Assembly (NCBI GenBank): GCA_029098305.1
Contig: JAQXOB010000042.1
Coordinates: 1-55,424, forward strand
DNA length: 55,424 bases
Direction of reading: 5' to 3'
Origin: Clostridia bacterium
Lineage (GTDB): Bacteria > Bacillota > Clostridia > Oscillospirales > Acutalibacteraceae
Below the pieces are notes generated by a model. The model was not told the DNA's origin and searched no databases. It saw nothing but the letters and a program-made list of their open reading frames with translations. Shown in pieces: positions 1 to 8,320 of the stretch. Both the position numbers and the translations under genes were made by a program. How positions within the stretch are numbered: position 1 is the first letter of the stretch; each line of letters starts with the position of its first letter.

Positions 1-95
1 AGATCAATCAAGGTCACGCCACCAATGGTGGTGGCTAAATACAGCAAAAATTCAGCTTTTTGTCTCTGGCTCAAAAAACAAAATTGGAACATCAT
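1..95 (-). CDS. 5' fragment of an unrecognised gene cut by the window edge
   Basis: An open frame begins at ATG 95-93, with a second ATG at 92-90, and runs leftward off the window for 31 codons without a stop. The visible peptide starts MMFQFCFLSQRQKAEF and continues with a hydrophobic stretch around LLYLATTIGG. I do not recognise the family. No good ribosome-binding site precedes either ATG, so the real start could differ and the frame could be chance. It diverges from the mocA promoter to its right. Confidence 0.3.
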   Translation of the reverse strand, partial: MMFQFCFLSQRQKAEFLLYLATTIGGVTLID

Positions 96-167
96 ATTTT
101 TTTGAGAAAAGTGTCACCTATCATTGACGACTTTACAAAATTCCTCGTTAAATTTCACTTAATATGA

Positions 168-196
168 TTGATTAATTGCAATATATATTGTATAAT
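168..196 (+). promoter_or_regulatory. Promoter of mocA-xdh
   Basis: TTGATT at 168-173 and TATAAT at 191-196 are separated by exactly 17 bases. This predicts transcription starting near 203 and a leader of about 75 nt before the mocA start. A second TATAAT at 204-209 lacks a good -35 partner. Confidence 0.65.
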
Positions 197-277
197 GTTA
201 TAGTATAATTCGTATGTTTGGTGTAAATCGTGATATTGGTATCATCTAAAGATATACACCTTTTTGTGAGGTCTGAT

Positions 278-883
278 ATGAGCGATTTAAAATTAGGCTG
301 TGTGGTCATGGCAGCAGGTAACTCCGTCAGATTTGGTGATAACAAGTTATTGGCGGATTTCGATGGCAAGCCCTTAATTGAGAATATTCTGAACAATATA
401 CCGACTGAGTGTTTTCACAAAATATACGTGATATCTCAATATGACGAGGTTATTGCAATCGCAAAAAACAAAGGTTTTAACACAATAACTAATAATCATC
501 CGGAATATGGCATAAGCAACACTATCAAGCTCGGCACAAAAGAAATGCTAAACTGTGATGCTGTGATATATATTGTCTCTGATCAGCCACTTTTGACAAA
601 AAACAGCATTAAAAACGAGATTGAATTTTATTTAAAAAACAGAGATAATATTGTCGCAATGGGCAACAACGGCAAACGTGGAAATCCGTGTATTTTTCCA
701 AAAAAATATTTTGAAGACCTGCTAAACCTTAAAGGAGATACAGGCGGAAGTGCTGTAATAAAAAACAACATAAATGATTTACTCATATACAATATCGATT
801 CATATGAGCTGATTGATGTAGACACAAAATCAGATCTTGAAAAGATAAAAAACAAGGAGGAGCTATGTCAACATTCATTGTAA
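278..883 (+). CDS. mocA: Molybdenum cofactor cytidylyltransferase-like protein (MocA/YgfJ family)
   Basis: This is a 201-residue nucleotidyltransferase expected to transfer CMP to molybdopterin cofactor for a xanthine dehydrogenase-type enzyme in the cytoplasm. The N-terminus carries the nucleotide-binding signature AAGNSVRFGDNKLL, and SDQPLL and GDTGG segments typical of the fold follow. The frame is open from ATG 230, but a GTGAGG site at 266-271 places the start at ATG 278, which is the usual N-terminus. The last 19 bases overlap the start of the hydroxylase gene, whose ribosome-binding site lies inside mocA, so the two are probably translationally coupled. Members beside selenium-dependent hydroxylases are assigned to the same maturation system by gene context. 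The cytidylyl specificity is inferred from family and neighbours. Confidence 0.88.
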   Translation: MSDLKLGCVVMAAGNSVRFGDNKLLADFDGKPLIENILNNIPTECFHKIYVISQYDEVIAIAKNKGFNTITNNHPEYGISNTIKLGTKEMLNCDAVIYIVSDQPLLTKNSIKNEIEFYLKNRDNIVAMGNNGKRGNPCIFPKKYFEDLLNLKGDTGGSAVIKNNINDLLIYNIDSYELIDVDTKSDLEKIKNKEELCQHSL

Positions 884-3414
884 ATGGTAAAAGCTTTACT
901 GTAGAAAAAAATCAGAAATTAATCAGATTTCTTCGTGATGAACTTAGGCTGACATCTGTAAAAGATGGATGCAGTGAGGGTGCCTGCGGCACTTGCACTG
1001 TAATTGTAGACGGTAAAGCAGTGAGAGCCTGCATACAGCAAACAGATAAACTAGACGGAAAGAGCGTTCTGACCGTAGAAGGACTCAGTGAATTTGAAAA
1101 AGACGCATATACATTTGCCTTTGGCGAGGCTGGCGCTGTGCAGTGCGGTTTTTGCATACCAGGCATGGTTATGTGTGCAAAAGCACTTCTGGATGTAAAC
1201 CCAGATCCAACAGAAGAAGAGATTGCATATGCACTTCGTACAAATATCTGCAGATGCACCGGCTATGTAAAGATAATTAAAGCTGTAAAGCTAGCTGCAA
1301 AAATTATCAGAGACGGAAAAATTCCAACACCTGATAAAAACTGGAAAGTAGGCTCACGTGTACATAGAATAGATGTTCGTGAAAAGGTAACCGGAACAGG
1401 AATTTATCCTGATGACATATATATGGATGGCATGATACATGCATCTGCTGTGCGCTCACAATATCCCAGAGCCATAGTAAAAGCAATACACACAGATGCG
1501 GCAAAGTCACTTGACGGCGTTGTTGGCGTGTTTACCGCTGACGATATTCCAGGCAAGAACAAGGTAGGACACCTTGTAAAAGATTGGAACACCATGATAG
1601 CTGTCGGCTCTATGACTCATTATTTGGGCGATGCTATCTGCATAGTGGCTGCAGAAACTCAGGAAATACTCGAACAAGCAAAAAAACTTATTGATGTTGA
1701 ATATGAAGTGCTTGAACCTGTAAAATCTCCATACGAAGCAATGGCAGAAAATGCTCCTCTTGTACACCAAAACGGTAATCTGCTTGCTCACAAGCATGTA
1801 AGCAGAGGTAATGCTGTGGAGGCTATAAAAAACTCTGATTTTGTTATCACAGAGAGCTTTTCCACACCTTATACTGAACACGCATTTTTAGAGCCTGAAT
1901 GTGCTGTGGCATACCCACATAATGATGGCGTAATGATATTATCAACTGATCAAAGTGCCTACGACACACAGCATGAGACTGCACCGATGCTTGGCCTACC
2001 TATGGAAAAGGTCTGGGTGCAAAACCAGCTTGTTGGCGGTGGATTTGGCGGAAAAGAGGATGTAACTGTACAGCACCTCTCGGCACTTGTTGCGTATCTG
2101 ACCAAAAGACCTGTAAAAATGAAGCTCACTCGTGCAGAAAGTATTCTCATACACCCAAAGCGTCACCCAATGGATATGAAATTTACTCTAGGCTGTGATA
2201 AAAACGGAATCATACAGGGAGTTAAAGCTGAAGTAATTTCTGATACAGGTGCTTATGCATCTCTCGGCGGTCCTGTTTTAGAAAGAGCCTGCACACACGC
2301 AGCCGGCCCATACAACTATCAAAATTTTGAGATAGATGGATATGCTTATTACACAAACAATCCTCCGGCAGGTGCATTTAGAGGATTTGGCGTTACTCAA
2401 ACCTGCTTCTGCATAGAAACACTGCTTAATCAAATGGCAGATAAGGTAGGAATTTCACCATGGGAAATAAGATATAGAAACGCCATTCGTCCAGGTCAGG
2501 TGTTACCAAATGGACAGATCGTAGATAATTCCACCGGTCTTGTGGAAACTCTGGAAGCTGTGAAGGAGCAATATGACAACGCAAAGTATGTTGGCATAGG
2601 CTGTGCGATGAAAAACGCCGGTGTTGGTGTTGGTATACCGGACACAGGTCGTGTGCGACTACTGATAAAGGATAAGAAAATCCATATTCTTGCCGGTGCA
2701 TCATGCATTGGTCAGGGACTTGGCACTGTGCTTGTGCAGATAGTGTGCGAATCCACAGGAGTATCTGTAGACGATGTGGTATATAATAGATCAAACACAT
2801 TTGAAGCACCGGACTCCGGAACAACATCCGGTTCACGTCAAACCCTCTTCACCGGTGAAGCTTGCAGACGTGCTTGTGAAGATCTCGCAAAAGCACTGGA
2901 GAGCAAATCACTTAGTGAGCTTGAAGGTGATGAGTTTTATGCAGAGTATTTGGGTAAAACTGATCCACTTGGAGCAGATCTTCCAAACCCTGTAAGCCAC
3001 ATAGCATATGGCTATGCCACACAGATTGTAATTCTTGATGATGATGGAAAGATAAAGAAGATAGTAGCAGCCCATGATGTAGGCAAGGCTATCAATCCAC
3101 TATCCTGCGAAGGACAAATAGAGGGTGGTGTGGTTATGTCGATGGGATATGCACTCACAGAGCGTTATCCTATTGTTGACTGCAAGCCTACAGCAAAATT
3201 CGGAACACTAGGATTGTTAAAATCTAATCATATACCGGAGATTGAGGCTATTGTAGTAGAAAAAGAAGGACTAAACCTTGCATATGGAGCTATTGGTATC
3301 GGTGAGATCACATCCATTCCTACAGCCCCTGCTATATCAGATGCATATTTCAGATATGATGGTAAGCTAAGAACCTCTCTCCCACTCTCAGATACACCTT
3401 ATGCTAAAAAATAA
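865..3414 (+). CDS. Selenium-dependent xanthine dehydrogenase-type molybdenum hydroxylase
   Basis: This 849-residue enzyme fuses an N-terminal [2Fe-2S] domain to the molybdopterin-binding domains. The plant-ferredoxin cluster uses C36, C41, C44 and C56. The second cluster uses C94, C97, C129 and C131. Cofactor-domain motifs follow (GGGFGGKED, GAFRGFG, GSRQTLFTGEA), and the likely catalytic glutamate is E814 in GIGE. There is no FAD domain and no adjacent FAD gene, so a separate flavin partner or another acceptor is needed. In this family a labile selenium ligand on molybdenum is thought to be required for hydroxylation of purine-like substrates; selenocysteine is not involved. The selD-yqeB-yqeC group at the other end of the window supports this reading. 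An AAGGAGG-type site inside mocA precedes ATG 865. The exact substrate cannot be read from sequence. Confidence 0.9.
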   Translation: MSTFIVNGKSFTVEKNQKLIRFLRDELRLTSVKDGCSEGACGTCTVIVDGKAVRACIQQTDKLDGKSVLTVEGLSEFEKDAYTFAFGEAGAVQCGFCIPGMVMCAKALLDVNPDPTEEEIAYALRTNICRCTGYVKIIKAVKLAAKIIRDGKIPTPDKNWKVGSRVHRIDVREKVTGTGIYPDDIYMDGMIHASAVRSQYPRAIVKAIHTDAAKSLDGVVGVFTADDIPGKNKVGHLVKDWNTMIAVGSMTHYLGDAICIVAAETQEILEQAKKLIDVEYEVLEPVKSPYEAMAENAPLVHQNGNLLAHKHVSRGNAVEAIKNSDFVITESFSTPYTEHAFLEPECAVAYPHNDGVMILSTDQSAYDTQHETAPMLGLPMEKVWVQNQLVGGGFGGKEDVTVQHLSALVAYLTKRPVKMKLTRAESILIHPKRHPMDMKFTLGCDKNGIIQGVKAEVISDTGAYASLGGPVLERACTHAAGPYNYQNFEIDGYAYYTNNPPAGAFRGFGVTQTCFCIETLLNQMADKVGISPWEIRYRNAIRPGQVLPNGQIVDNSTGLVETLEAVKEQYDNAKYVGIGCAMKNAGVGVGIPDTGRVRLLIKDKKIHILAGASCIGQGLGTVLVQIVCESTGVSVDDVVYNRSNTFEAPDSGTTSGSRQTLFTGEACRRACEDLAKALESKSLSELEGDEFYAEYLGKTDPLGADLPNPVSHIAYGYATQIVILDDDGKIKKIVAAHDVGKAINPLSCEGQIEGGVVMSMGYALTERYPIVDCKPTAKFGTLGLLKSNHIPEIEAIVVEKEGLNLAYGAIGIGEITSIPTAPAISDAYFRYDGKLRTSLPLSDTPYAKK

Positions 3415-3430
3415 ATAACATAACAAAATA

Positions 3431-3473
3431 TAAAATGGCTGGTTGTCAACATAACGTGCAACCAGCCATTTTA
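3431..3473. terminator. Bidirectional terminator between the hydroxylase gene and plsY
   Basis: A perfect 15-bp inverted repeat (arms 3431-3445 and 3459-3473) has A-rich sequence on its left and T-rich sequence on its right. It can therefore end transcripts from both converging genes. Confidence 0.9.
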
Positions 3474-3482
3474 AATTTTAAA

Positions 3483-4172
3483 TTATTTGTGAGGCACTAC
3501 CTTTTTTTCCTCGCCACGAATAATTCTACCTATATTGCTCCTATGCCTGATAATTACCAGAGAAGAAATAACAAATGAAATAACACAAGTTATTATTAGA
3601 TATATCAAAGAGCAATTTCCCAGTTTATATAAAATAAAAAAGTTTATAAAAAACGTAGCTAGAAAGAATGTGGCTGCGGCACATATAGATCCTAATGAAA
3701 CTAACTTACTGATAAAAAATACAGTAAAGAATACCGCAACTGCTATTAAAAACACTCTATAGTCAACCATAAGTAAGACAGCAGCACTTGTGACAACGCC
3801 TTTTCCGCCTCTAAATCCATAATACAAAGGATACATATGGCCTAATACACAGAATAATCCACATATATACTTAACTATGGATACATACTCTTTGTTTCCT
3901 ATACTATAATGGAGAATAATCCATGTAACAGCAATAGGCACTACAGCCTTAATAAAATCACCTATAAATGTAATTGTAGCCTGTTTTTTTCCTACTGATC
4001 TAAGCATATTAGTAAAGCCGGCATTACCGCTGCCCATAGTTCGAATGTCTGCTTTTCCTGATAGACGAGTAATCAGGACAGAAAAATTAAAACTTCCGCA
4101 TAAATATCCCGCTACAGCTACTATAATAAACTGCCAAAGATTGCTTAATAAATAATCTGAATTTTGAATCAT
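3483..4172 (-). CDS. plsY: Glycerol-3-phosphate acyltransferase PlsY
   Basis: PlsY is an integral membrane enzyme that transfers an acyl group from acyl-phosphate to glycerol-3-phosphate, giving lysophosphatidic acid in the first step of phospholipid synthesis. The 229-residue protein has several hydrophobic helices and the family motifs GSGNAGFTNMLR and GHMYPLYYGFRGGKG, which build the phosphate and active site. It is slightly longer than the usual 200 or so residues because of a C-terminal extension. GGAGG lies five bases before the ATG. It follows der by 12 bases, so it is probably the last gene of a DUF512-der-plsY operon. Der and PlsY are not linked in function; the order is a common Firmicutes arrangement. 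Confidence 0.95.
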   Translation of the reverse strand: MIQNSDYLLSNLWQFIIVAVAGYLCGSFNFSVLITRLSGKADIRTMGSGNAGFTNMLRSVGKKQATITFIGDFIKAVVPIAVTWIILHYSIGNKEYVSIVKYICGLFCVLGHMYPLYYGFRGGKGVVTSAAVLLMVDYRVFLIAVAVFFTVFFISKLVSLGSICAAATFFLATFFINFFILYKLGNCSLIYLIITCVISFVISSLVIIRHRSNIGRIIRGEEKKVVPHK

Positions 4173-4184
4173 CTAAGCCTCCAA

Positions 4185-5507
4185 TCACTTCTCGCTTCTT
4201 TCACGTATAACAAATCGGATTGGTGTGCCGGTCATGCCAAAGGTATCTCTTATCCTGTTTTCAAGATATCTTTGATAAGAGAAGTGGAACAGCTCGGCGT
4301 TATTAACAAAAAATACGAATGTAGGTGGCTTGATAGAAGCCTGAGTCATATAATATATCTTCAATCTTCTACCCTTATCAGTAGGTGGCTGCACCTTAGC
4401 CGTAGATTGTGCCAAAAGGTCATTAAGAACACCGGTTTTTATTCTCATATTGCAATATGAAGACACTGTGCGTATCATTTCAAACAGCTTGTCTATCCTT
4501 TGGCCGGTCAGAGCTGATATAAACATAATTGGTGCATATGACATAAAGGAAAAATCGTTTTCAAGCTTTTTTCTGAACTCCTGCATGGTTTTTCCGTCTT
4601 TTTCGACTGCATCCCACTTGTTCACTGCGATAATGCAACCTTTTCCTGCCTCACAAGCAAGTCCTGCAACTTTGCTATCTTGCTCAGTGAAGCCCTCTGT
4701 AGCATCTATCATAATAACGCAGACATCGCTTCTTTCTATTGCCATTTTCGCACGCAAAATGCTATATTTTTCGATATCATTAGTCACTTTGCTTTTACGT
4801 CTGATGCCCGCTGTATCTGTAAAGCGGAATTTTCCATATGGTGTTTCTGCCAAGGAATCTATAGTATCTCTTGTTGTGCCGGCAATATTAGACACTATAC
4901 ATCTGTTTTCTCCCAGAATTTTGTTTATCAGAGATGATTTACCAGCATTTGGCTTGCCAATAACAGCAACCGAGATAAAATCATCCTCTTCATCATCCTC
5001 ATTAACCTCCGGAAGATGCTCATACACGGCTTCCAGCAAGTCGCCTGTGCCATGGCCATGCACCGATGATACCTGAATAGGATCACCTAATCCAAGATTA
5101 TAGAACTCCCAGAAATCTGCTGGTGGCTCACCTATAGAGTCACATTTGTTTACACAGAGAACCACCGGTCTTCCACTCTTTTGCAACATAGATGCAACAT
5201 CCATATCGCTAGACACGATTCCTGTTTTAACATCTACTACAAAGATTATTACATCTGCCGCATCTATGGCAAGCTGAGCTTGCTCACGCATCTGTTTTGG
5301 AATTATTTCTTCACTTCTTGGCTCTATACCGCCTGTATCTATAAGGCTTATCTTTCGATTTTGCCATTCACATTCTCCGAAAATTCGGTCACGGGTAACA
5401 CCGGGAGAATCATCTACAATTGATAGTCTGTGGCCTATGAGCTTGTTAAATAATGTGGATTTTCCTACATTTGGTCTTCCCACAATAGCAACAACCGGCT
5501 TTGACAT
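4185..5507 (-). CDS. der: Ribosome biogenesis GTPase Der (EngA)
   Basis: Der is an essential double GTPase that assists maturation of the 50S ribosomal subunit. The 440-residue protein carries two G domains. The first has the P-loop GRPNVGKST at residues 10-18 and a DTGG motif; the second has GKPNAGKSS near residue 185, DTAG, and NKWD. A KH-like domain closes the protein. The length is normal. GGGAGG precedes the ATG by nine bases. It lies between a DUF512 gene and plsY on the same strand. Confidence 0.97.
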   Translation of the reverse strand: MSKPVVAIVGRPNVGKSTLFNKLIGHRLSIVDDSPGVTRDRIFGECEWQNRKISLIDTGGIEPRSEEIIPKQMREQAQLAIDAADVIIFVVDVKTGIVSSDMDVASMLQKSGRPVVLCVNKCDSIGEPPADFWEFYNLGLGDPIQVSSVHGHGTGDLLEAVYEHLPEVNEDDEEDDFISVAVIGKPNAGKSSLINKILGENRCIVSNIAGTTRDTIDSLAETPYGKFRFTDTAGIRRKSKVTNDIEKYSILRAKMAIERSDVCVIMIDATEGFTEQDSKVAGLACEAGKGCIIAVNKWDAVEKDGKTMQEFRKKLENDFSFMSYAPIMFISALTGQRIDKLFEMIRTVSSYCNMRIKTGVLNDLLAQSTAKVQPPTDKGRRLKIYYMTQASIKPPTFVFFVNNAELFHFSYQRYLENRIRDTFGMTGTPIRFVIRERSEK

Positions 5508-5549
5508 AATTCTCTACCTCCCTATTATTAATAATTTATCTGTAAGCTA

Positions 5550-6860
5550 TCATCTTATACCTAAAATTGCTTTTAAGAGCTGTTCTCCGTCATTTTCGAC
5601 AGGAGTTATTTTTACATTCAATTCTTCTTCTGCCTGTATCAGGGTAATATCATCAAGAAATTTATCCTGTTCATGCCTTAGCATAACAGAAGGTATCAGA
5701 AGTTCTTCTCCCAAATCATATGGCTTGAGCTGGGCTATCAGATCCTGCCCTGTTATCAAGCCTGACACATTTATTTTTTCACCAAAAAAGTTATTTACAA
5801 TCGGGATATGCTGAATTTTTATATTGCTGTATTTATCTTCGCACATATCATATAGCTTACGCATATATGGTGCCACTGCTACTCCACCGGCACAAGTGAT
5901 TTTTCTATCTCTGTTCAGTTCATAACCACCATATTCCAGTGCATCTGTAAACTCTTCTCGCATAAGTGCGATAAGTCCCACACCATTATCAAGCTGTCCA
6001 AAATCGCCATAATACTCAGCATCAGGTATCGGCAAATCTGCGTAAATAAAAAATTCATCAGCAGCATATACTATTCTTTCGCCGTACTTCTCTAGGAATT
6101 TTTTGCCATAACTGTTTATTAGTTCGAGCGTTTCTAACGCCGATTGCTTGTCGTAAGATTCGAGTGGATATAGTCCCTCTCTATATTTAGTAAGCCCTAC
6201 AGGAACGATTGCAACACACTCCACAGCCGGATACAGCTTTTCCAAATCTGTTATCGTTCTTTCCAGTTCTTTGCCATCGTTTATACCACGACATGATACT
6301 ACCTGGCAGTTAAGCTTAATACCCGCATCTGCAAAGCGTTTCATAACATCTAATGCTTTGCCTGCAAATCTGTTGTTAAGCATCTTGCATCTTAGCTCTG
6401 GATTTGTGGTATGCACCGACACATTGATAGGGCTTATATGCATTTTTATTATTCTATCTATTTCGTGTTCGGTCAAATTTGTGAGCGAAACATAGTTGCC
6501 AAACAAAAACGATAATCTGGAATCATCATCCTTAAAATAAAGCGTTTCACGCATATCGGAAGGCAACTGGTCTACAAAGCAGAAGATACACTTATTACAA
6601 CAATGATGCTGCTTGTCCATAAGGTATGTTTCAAACTCCATGCCAATCTCTTCATACTCATGCTTTTTAATGGCATAATCCACAACTGCACCATCTACTT
6701 TTTGTACACGCACCTCAAGTTTGGTACCTATTTGATAAAATCTGTAATCGAGAACATCAACAATATCATTACCATTAATGCTAAGCAATGTATCGAGCGG
6801 AGATATGCCTGCCTTTTCTGCCTGGCTACCCTGCTCTATAGATTTTACTACTACTGACAT
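5550..6860 (-). CDS. DUF512 protein: PDZ plus radical-SAM-like Fe-S domain
   Basis: This 436-residue protein belongs to the DUF512 family, whose biochemical role is not established. Residues 1-65 look like a PDZ domain. Then comes C87-x3-C91-x2-C94 in the segment CCNKCIFCFVDQLP, the spacing of the radical-SAM [4Fe-4S] motif, followed by family blocks such as RETLYFKDDDSRLSF and a C-terminal DUF512 region. No membrane segment or signal peptide is visible, so it is probably cytoplasmic. It precedes der and plsY in the same direction, a neighbourhood common in Clostridia. The start is ATG 6860 with only a weak AGG element nine bases upstream. The function is unknown, but the cysteine motif supports an iron-sulfur enzyme. 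Confidence 0.85.
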   Translation of the reverse strand: MSVVVKSIEQGSQAEKAGISPLDTLLSINGNDIVDVLDYRFYQIGTKLEVRVQKVDGAVVDYAIKKHEYEEIGMEFETYLMDKQHHCCNKCIFCFVDQLPSDMRETLYFKDDDSRLSFLFGNYVSLTNLTEHEIDRIIKMHISPINVSVHTTNPELRCKMLNNRFAGKALDVMKRFADAGIKLNCQVVSCRGINDGKELERTITDLEKLYPAVECVAIVPVGLTKYREGLYPLESYDKQSALETLELINSYGKKFLEKYGERIVYAADEFFIYADLPIPDAEYYGDFGQLDNGVGLIALMREEFTDALEYGGYELNRDRKITCAGGVAVAPYMRKLYDMCEDKYSNIKIQHIPIVNNFFGEKINVSGLITGQDLIAQLKPYDLGEELLIPSVMLRHEQDKFLDDITLIQAEEELNVKITPVENDGEQLLKAILGIR

Positions 6861-6964
6861 CGACTATAACCTAAGACACAGCAAATAAATTTAGTTTGCA
6901 ATTAACAAACAAAATCTACAATGTGTATCGTTCCTTTCTAGCTAAGTGTAAAAAACTCTCACCT

Positions 6965-6996
6965 AATAAAAACAGAGGAAGAATGATCCTCCTCTG
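6965..6996 (-). terminator. Rho-independent terminator after rpmF
   Basis: On the minus strand a CAGAGG/CCTCTG-based hairpin (6973-6996) is followed by TTTTTATT. It lies about 20 bases past the rpmF stop. Confidence 0.85.
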
Positions 6997-7016
6997 CTTC
7001 AACGCTTTTCATTAAA

Positions 7017-7199
7017 TTATGCGTCCATTTTGATAACTTCTCTGCCATTATAGAATCCGCAAGCTTTGCAAACTCTATGAGGTGACTTTAATTCGCCACA
7101 CTTAGGGCAAGTCATAAGAGCAGGAGTATCAAGCTTCCAAACATTGGAACGTCTTTTATTCTTTCTGGCATGGGAATGTTTTCTCTTTGGTACTGCCAC
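7017..7199 (-). CDS. rpmF: 50S ribosomal protein L32
   Basis: The 60-residue protein is a structural component of the large ribosomal subunit. It begins with the family N-terminus [17 protein letters not shown] and carries a zinc-binding pair C31-x2-C34 and C44-x2-C47. The frame is open from 7244, but AGGAGG eight bases upstream of GTG 7199 fixes the start and gives the standard length. It is co-transcribed downstream of yceD, the usual bacterial pairing, and is closed by a terminator. Confidence 0.97.
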   Translation of the reverse strand: MAVPKRKHSHARKNKRRSNVWKLDTPALMTCPKCGELKSPHRVCKACGFYNGREVIKMDA

Positions 7200-7254
7200 A
7201 ATGAGCACCTCCTTAAGCAAAATTGATGATACAAAGAAAAGCAAAAGCTAATCC

Positions 7255-7749
7255 TTAATTCAAAAGCTGTTTAAGAACCTCTAATCGAGGGTCTGTCCGA
7301 TCTTTGTTGCAACTGCACTTGTCATTGTTTAAGTTTTTTCCACATACAGCGCAAAGACCTTTACAATCGTCTTTACACAAAAACTTGCTCGGCATATCTA
7401 AAATGACATCCGCTGTAACAAGCTCGTCAAGTTCCAATTCATAATCGGGAGTCTCGATATATTCGTCATCCGAATCACCGCTTAGTGTAAGCACTAATAT
7501 ATGCTCAAAATGATTCTTGATGCTGCGCTCAAACTCATCACCACAACGATCACAACAGCCATGATAAACAAAGCTAACATCCAAATATAATCTCACTAGA
7601 CCTGCTCTGTTCTCTGCCATTGCATGAACCTGTACAGGCAAAGCAAGCGGATAAGCTCCATTGATAGATAAATCTGACAAGTCGAGAAGATAATCAACCT
7701 GTATTTTACTATTTTGAGAAACGAAGACATCTCGCAGATTTAATAACAT
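7255..7749 (-). CDS. yceD: YceD family (DUF177) protein
   Basis: The 164-residue protein belongs to DUF177/YceD, the standard upstream partner of rpmF, implicated in 23S rRNA and large-subunit metabolism. It has a central CDRC pair (GCCDRCGDEFE) and a C-terminal cysteine-rich patch (CKDDCKGLCAVCGKN, then CSC) that probably binds metal. The start is ATG 7749, which has GAGAGG six bases upstream. The more distal ATG at 7773 has no ribosome-binding site. It is expressed from a perfect consensus promoter at 7794-7822. Confidence 0.92.
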   Translation of the reverse strand: MLLNLRDVFVSQNSKIQVDYLLDLSDLSINGAYPLALPVQVHAMAENRAGLVRLYLDVSFVYHGCCDRCGDEFERSIKNHFEHILVLTLSGDSDDEYIETPDYELELDELVTADVILDMPSKFLCKDDCKGLCAVCGKNLNNDKCSCNKDRTDPRLEVLKQLLN

Positions 7750-7793
7750 ATTGCACCTCTCGAACGCACACATATCAATTAAACGCTTCTGCT

Positions 7794-7822
7794 ATTATAA
7801 GCTAATTATGTGAAATTGTCAA
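7794..7822 (-). promoter_or_regulatory. Perfect consensus promoter of yceD-rpmF
   Basis: On the minus strand TTGACA (7817-7822) and TATAAT (7794-7799) are separated by 17 bases. Both hexamers match the housekeeping sigma consensus exactly, fitting strong expression of a ribosomal protein operon. Confidence 0.85.
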
Positions 7823-7856
7823 TCTTTTTTTGCATTTATTGTCAAATAATTCGTAA

Positions 7857-8276
7857 TTATTTTAGCCAAAGTATGACAAACGGGTTTTCATAAGCCGGCC
7901 AAAAGGAATATATCTTGTAACCGGCAACAATTGTTTTAAAAAGCATCAGTATAACAGAAGCAATTATACCTGCTATCGCAATAGTAGAGTTAGGATGAAA
8001 CATACACACAAACACAAGGAACAACGAATGAAGTATATATTCCAAAATTGAAGCAACCTTGGGCAAAAATAAAAGAATCAGAAAAAATACACAAATAGCC
8101 AATAGCGTTACTTTCTTATTGCTAACCAATATAAGAAAAACAAAATCCATAGGTACAATACTTGCTATAAATGGTAATAAAACCTTGAAGAAAGAAAAAT
8201 ACAAAAACCTGTTCGTATCATTTATACTTAATTGTGACTTATACAAGAGTTGAAAATAACTTATTATATTTGTCAT
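7857..8276 (-). CDS. Small integral membrane protein of unknown function
   Basis: I do not recognise a family for this 139-residue protein. It is strongly hydrophobic, with about three to four membrane helices (roughly residues 28-50, 55-95 and 98-118) and aromatic-rich ends. AGGTGA seven bases before ATG 8276 supports translation. It begins 44 bases after the copper ATPase stop on the same strand, so it may be co-transcribed, but no sequence feature links it to metal transport. Confidence 0.6.
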   Translation of the reverse strand: MTNIISYFQLLYKSQLSINDTNRFLYFSFFKVLLPFIASIVPMDFVFLILVSNKKVTLLAICVFFLILLFLPKVASILEYILHSLFLVFVCMFHPNSTIAIAGIIASVILMLFKTIVAGYKIYSFWPAYENPFVILWLK

Positions 8277-8320
8277 TTAACTATCACCTACTCTGCAAAC
8301 GTTTATAAATATAAATTTTA

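Noticed and set aside
18-38. GCCACCA/TGGTGGC palindrome near the left edge
   Set aside because: It lies inside the open frame of the partial gene and is too short to call a repeat or operator.
4450-5076. 208-codon plus-strand open frame
   Set aside because: It lies antisense within der and has low-complexity Ser-rich content typical of a shadow frame.
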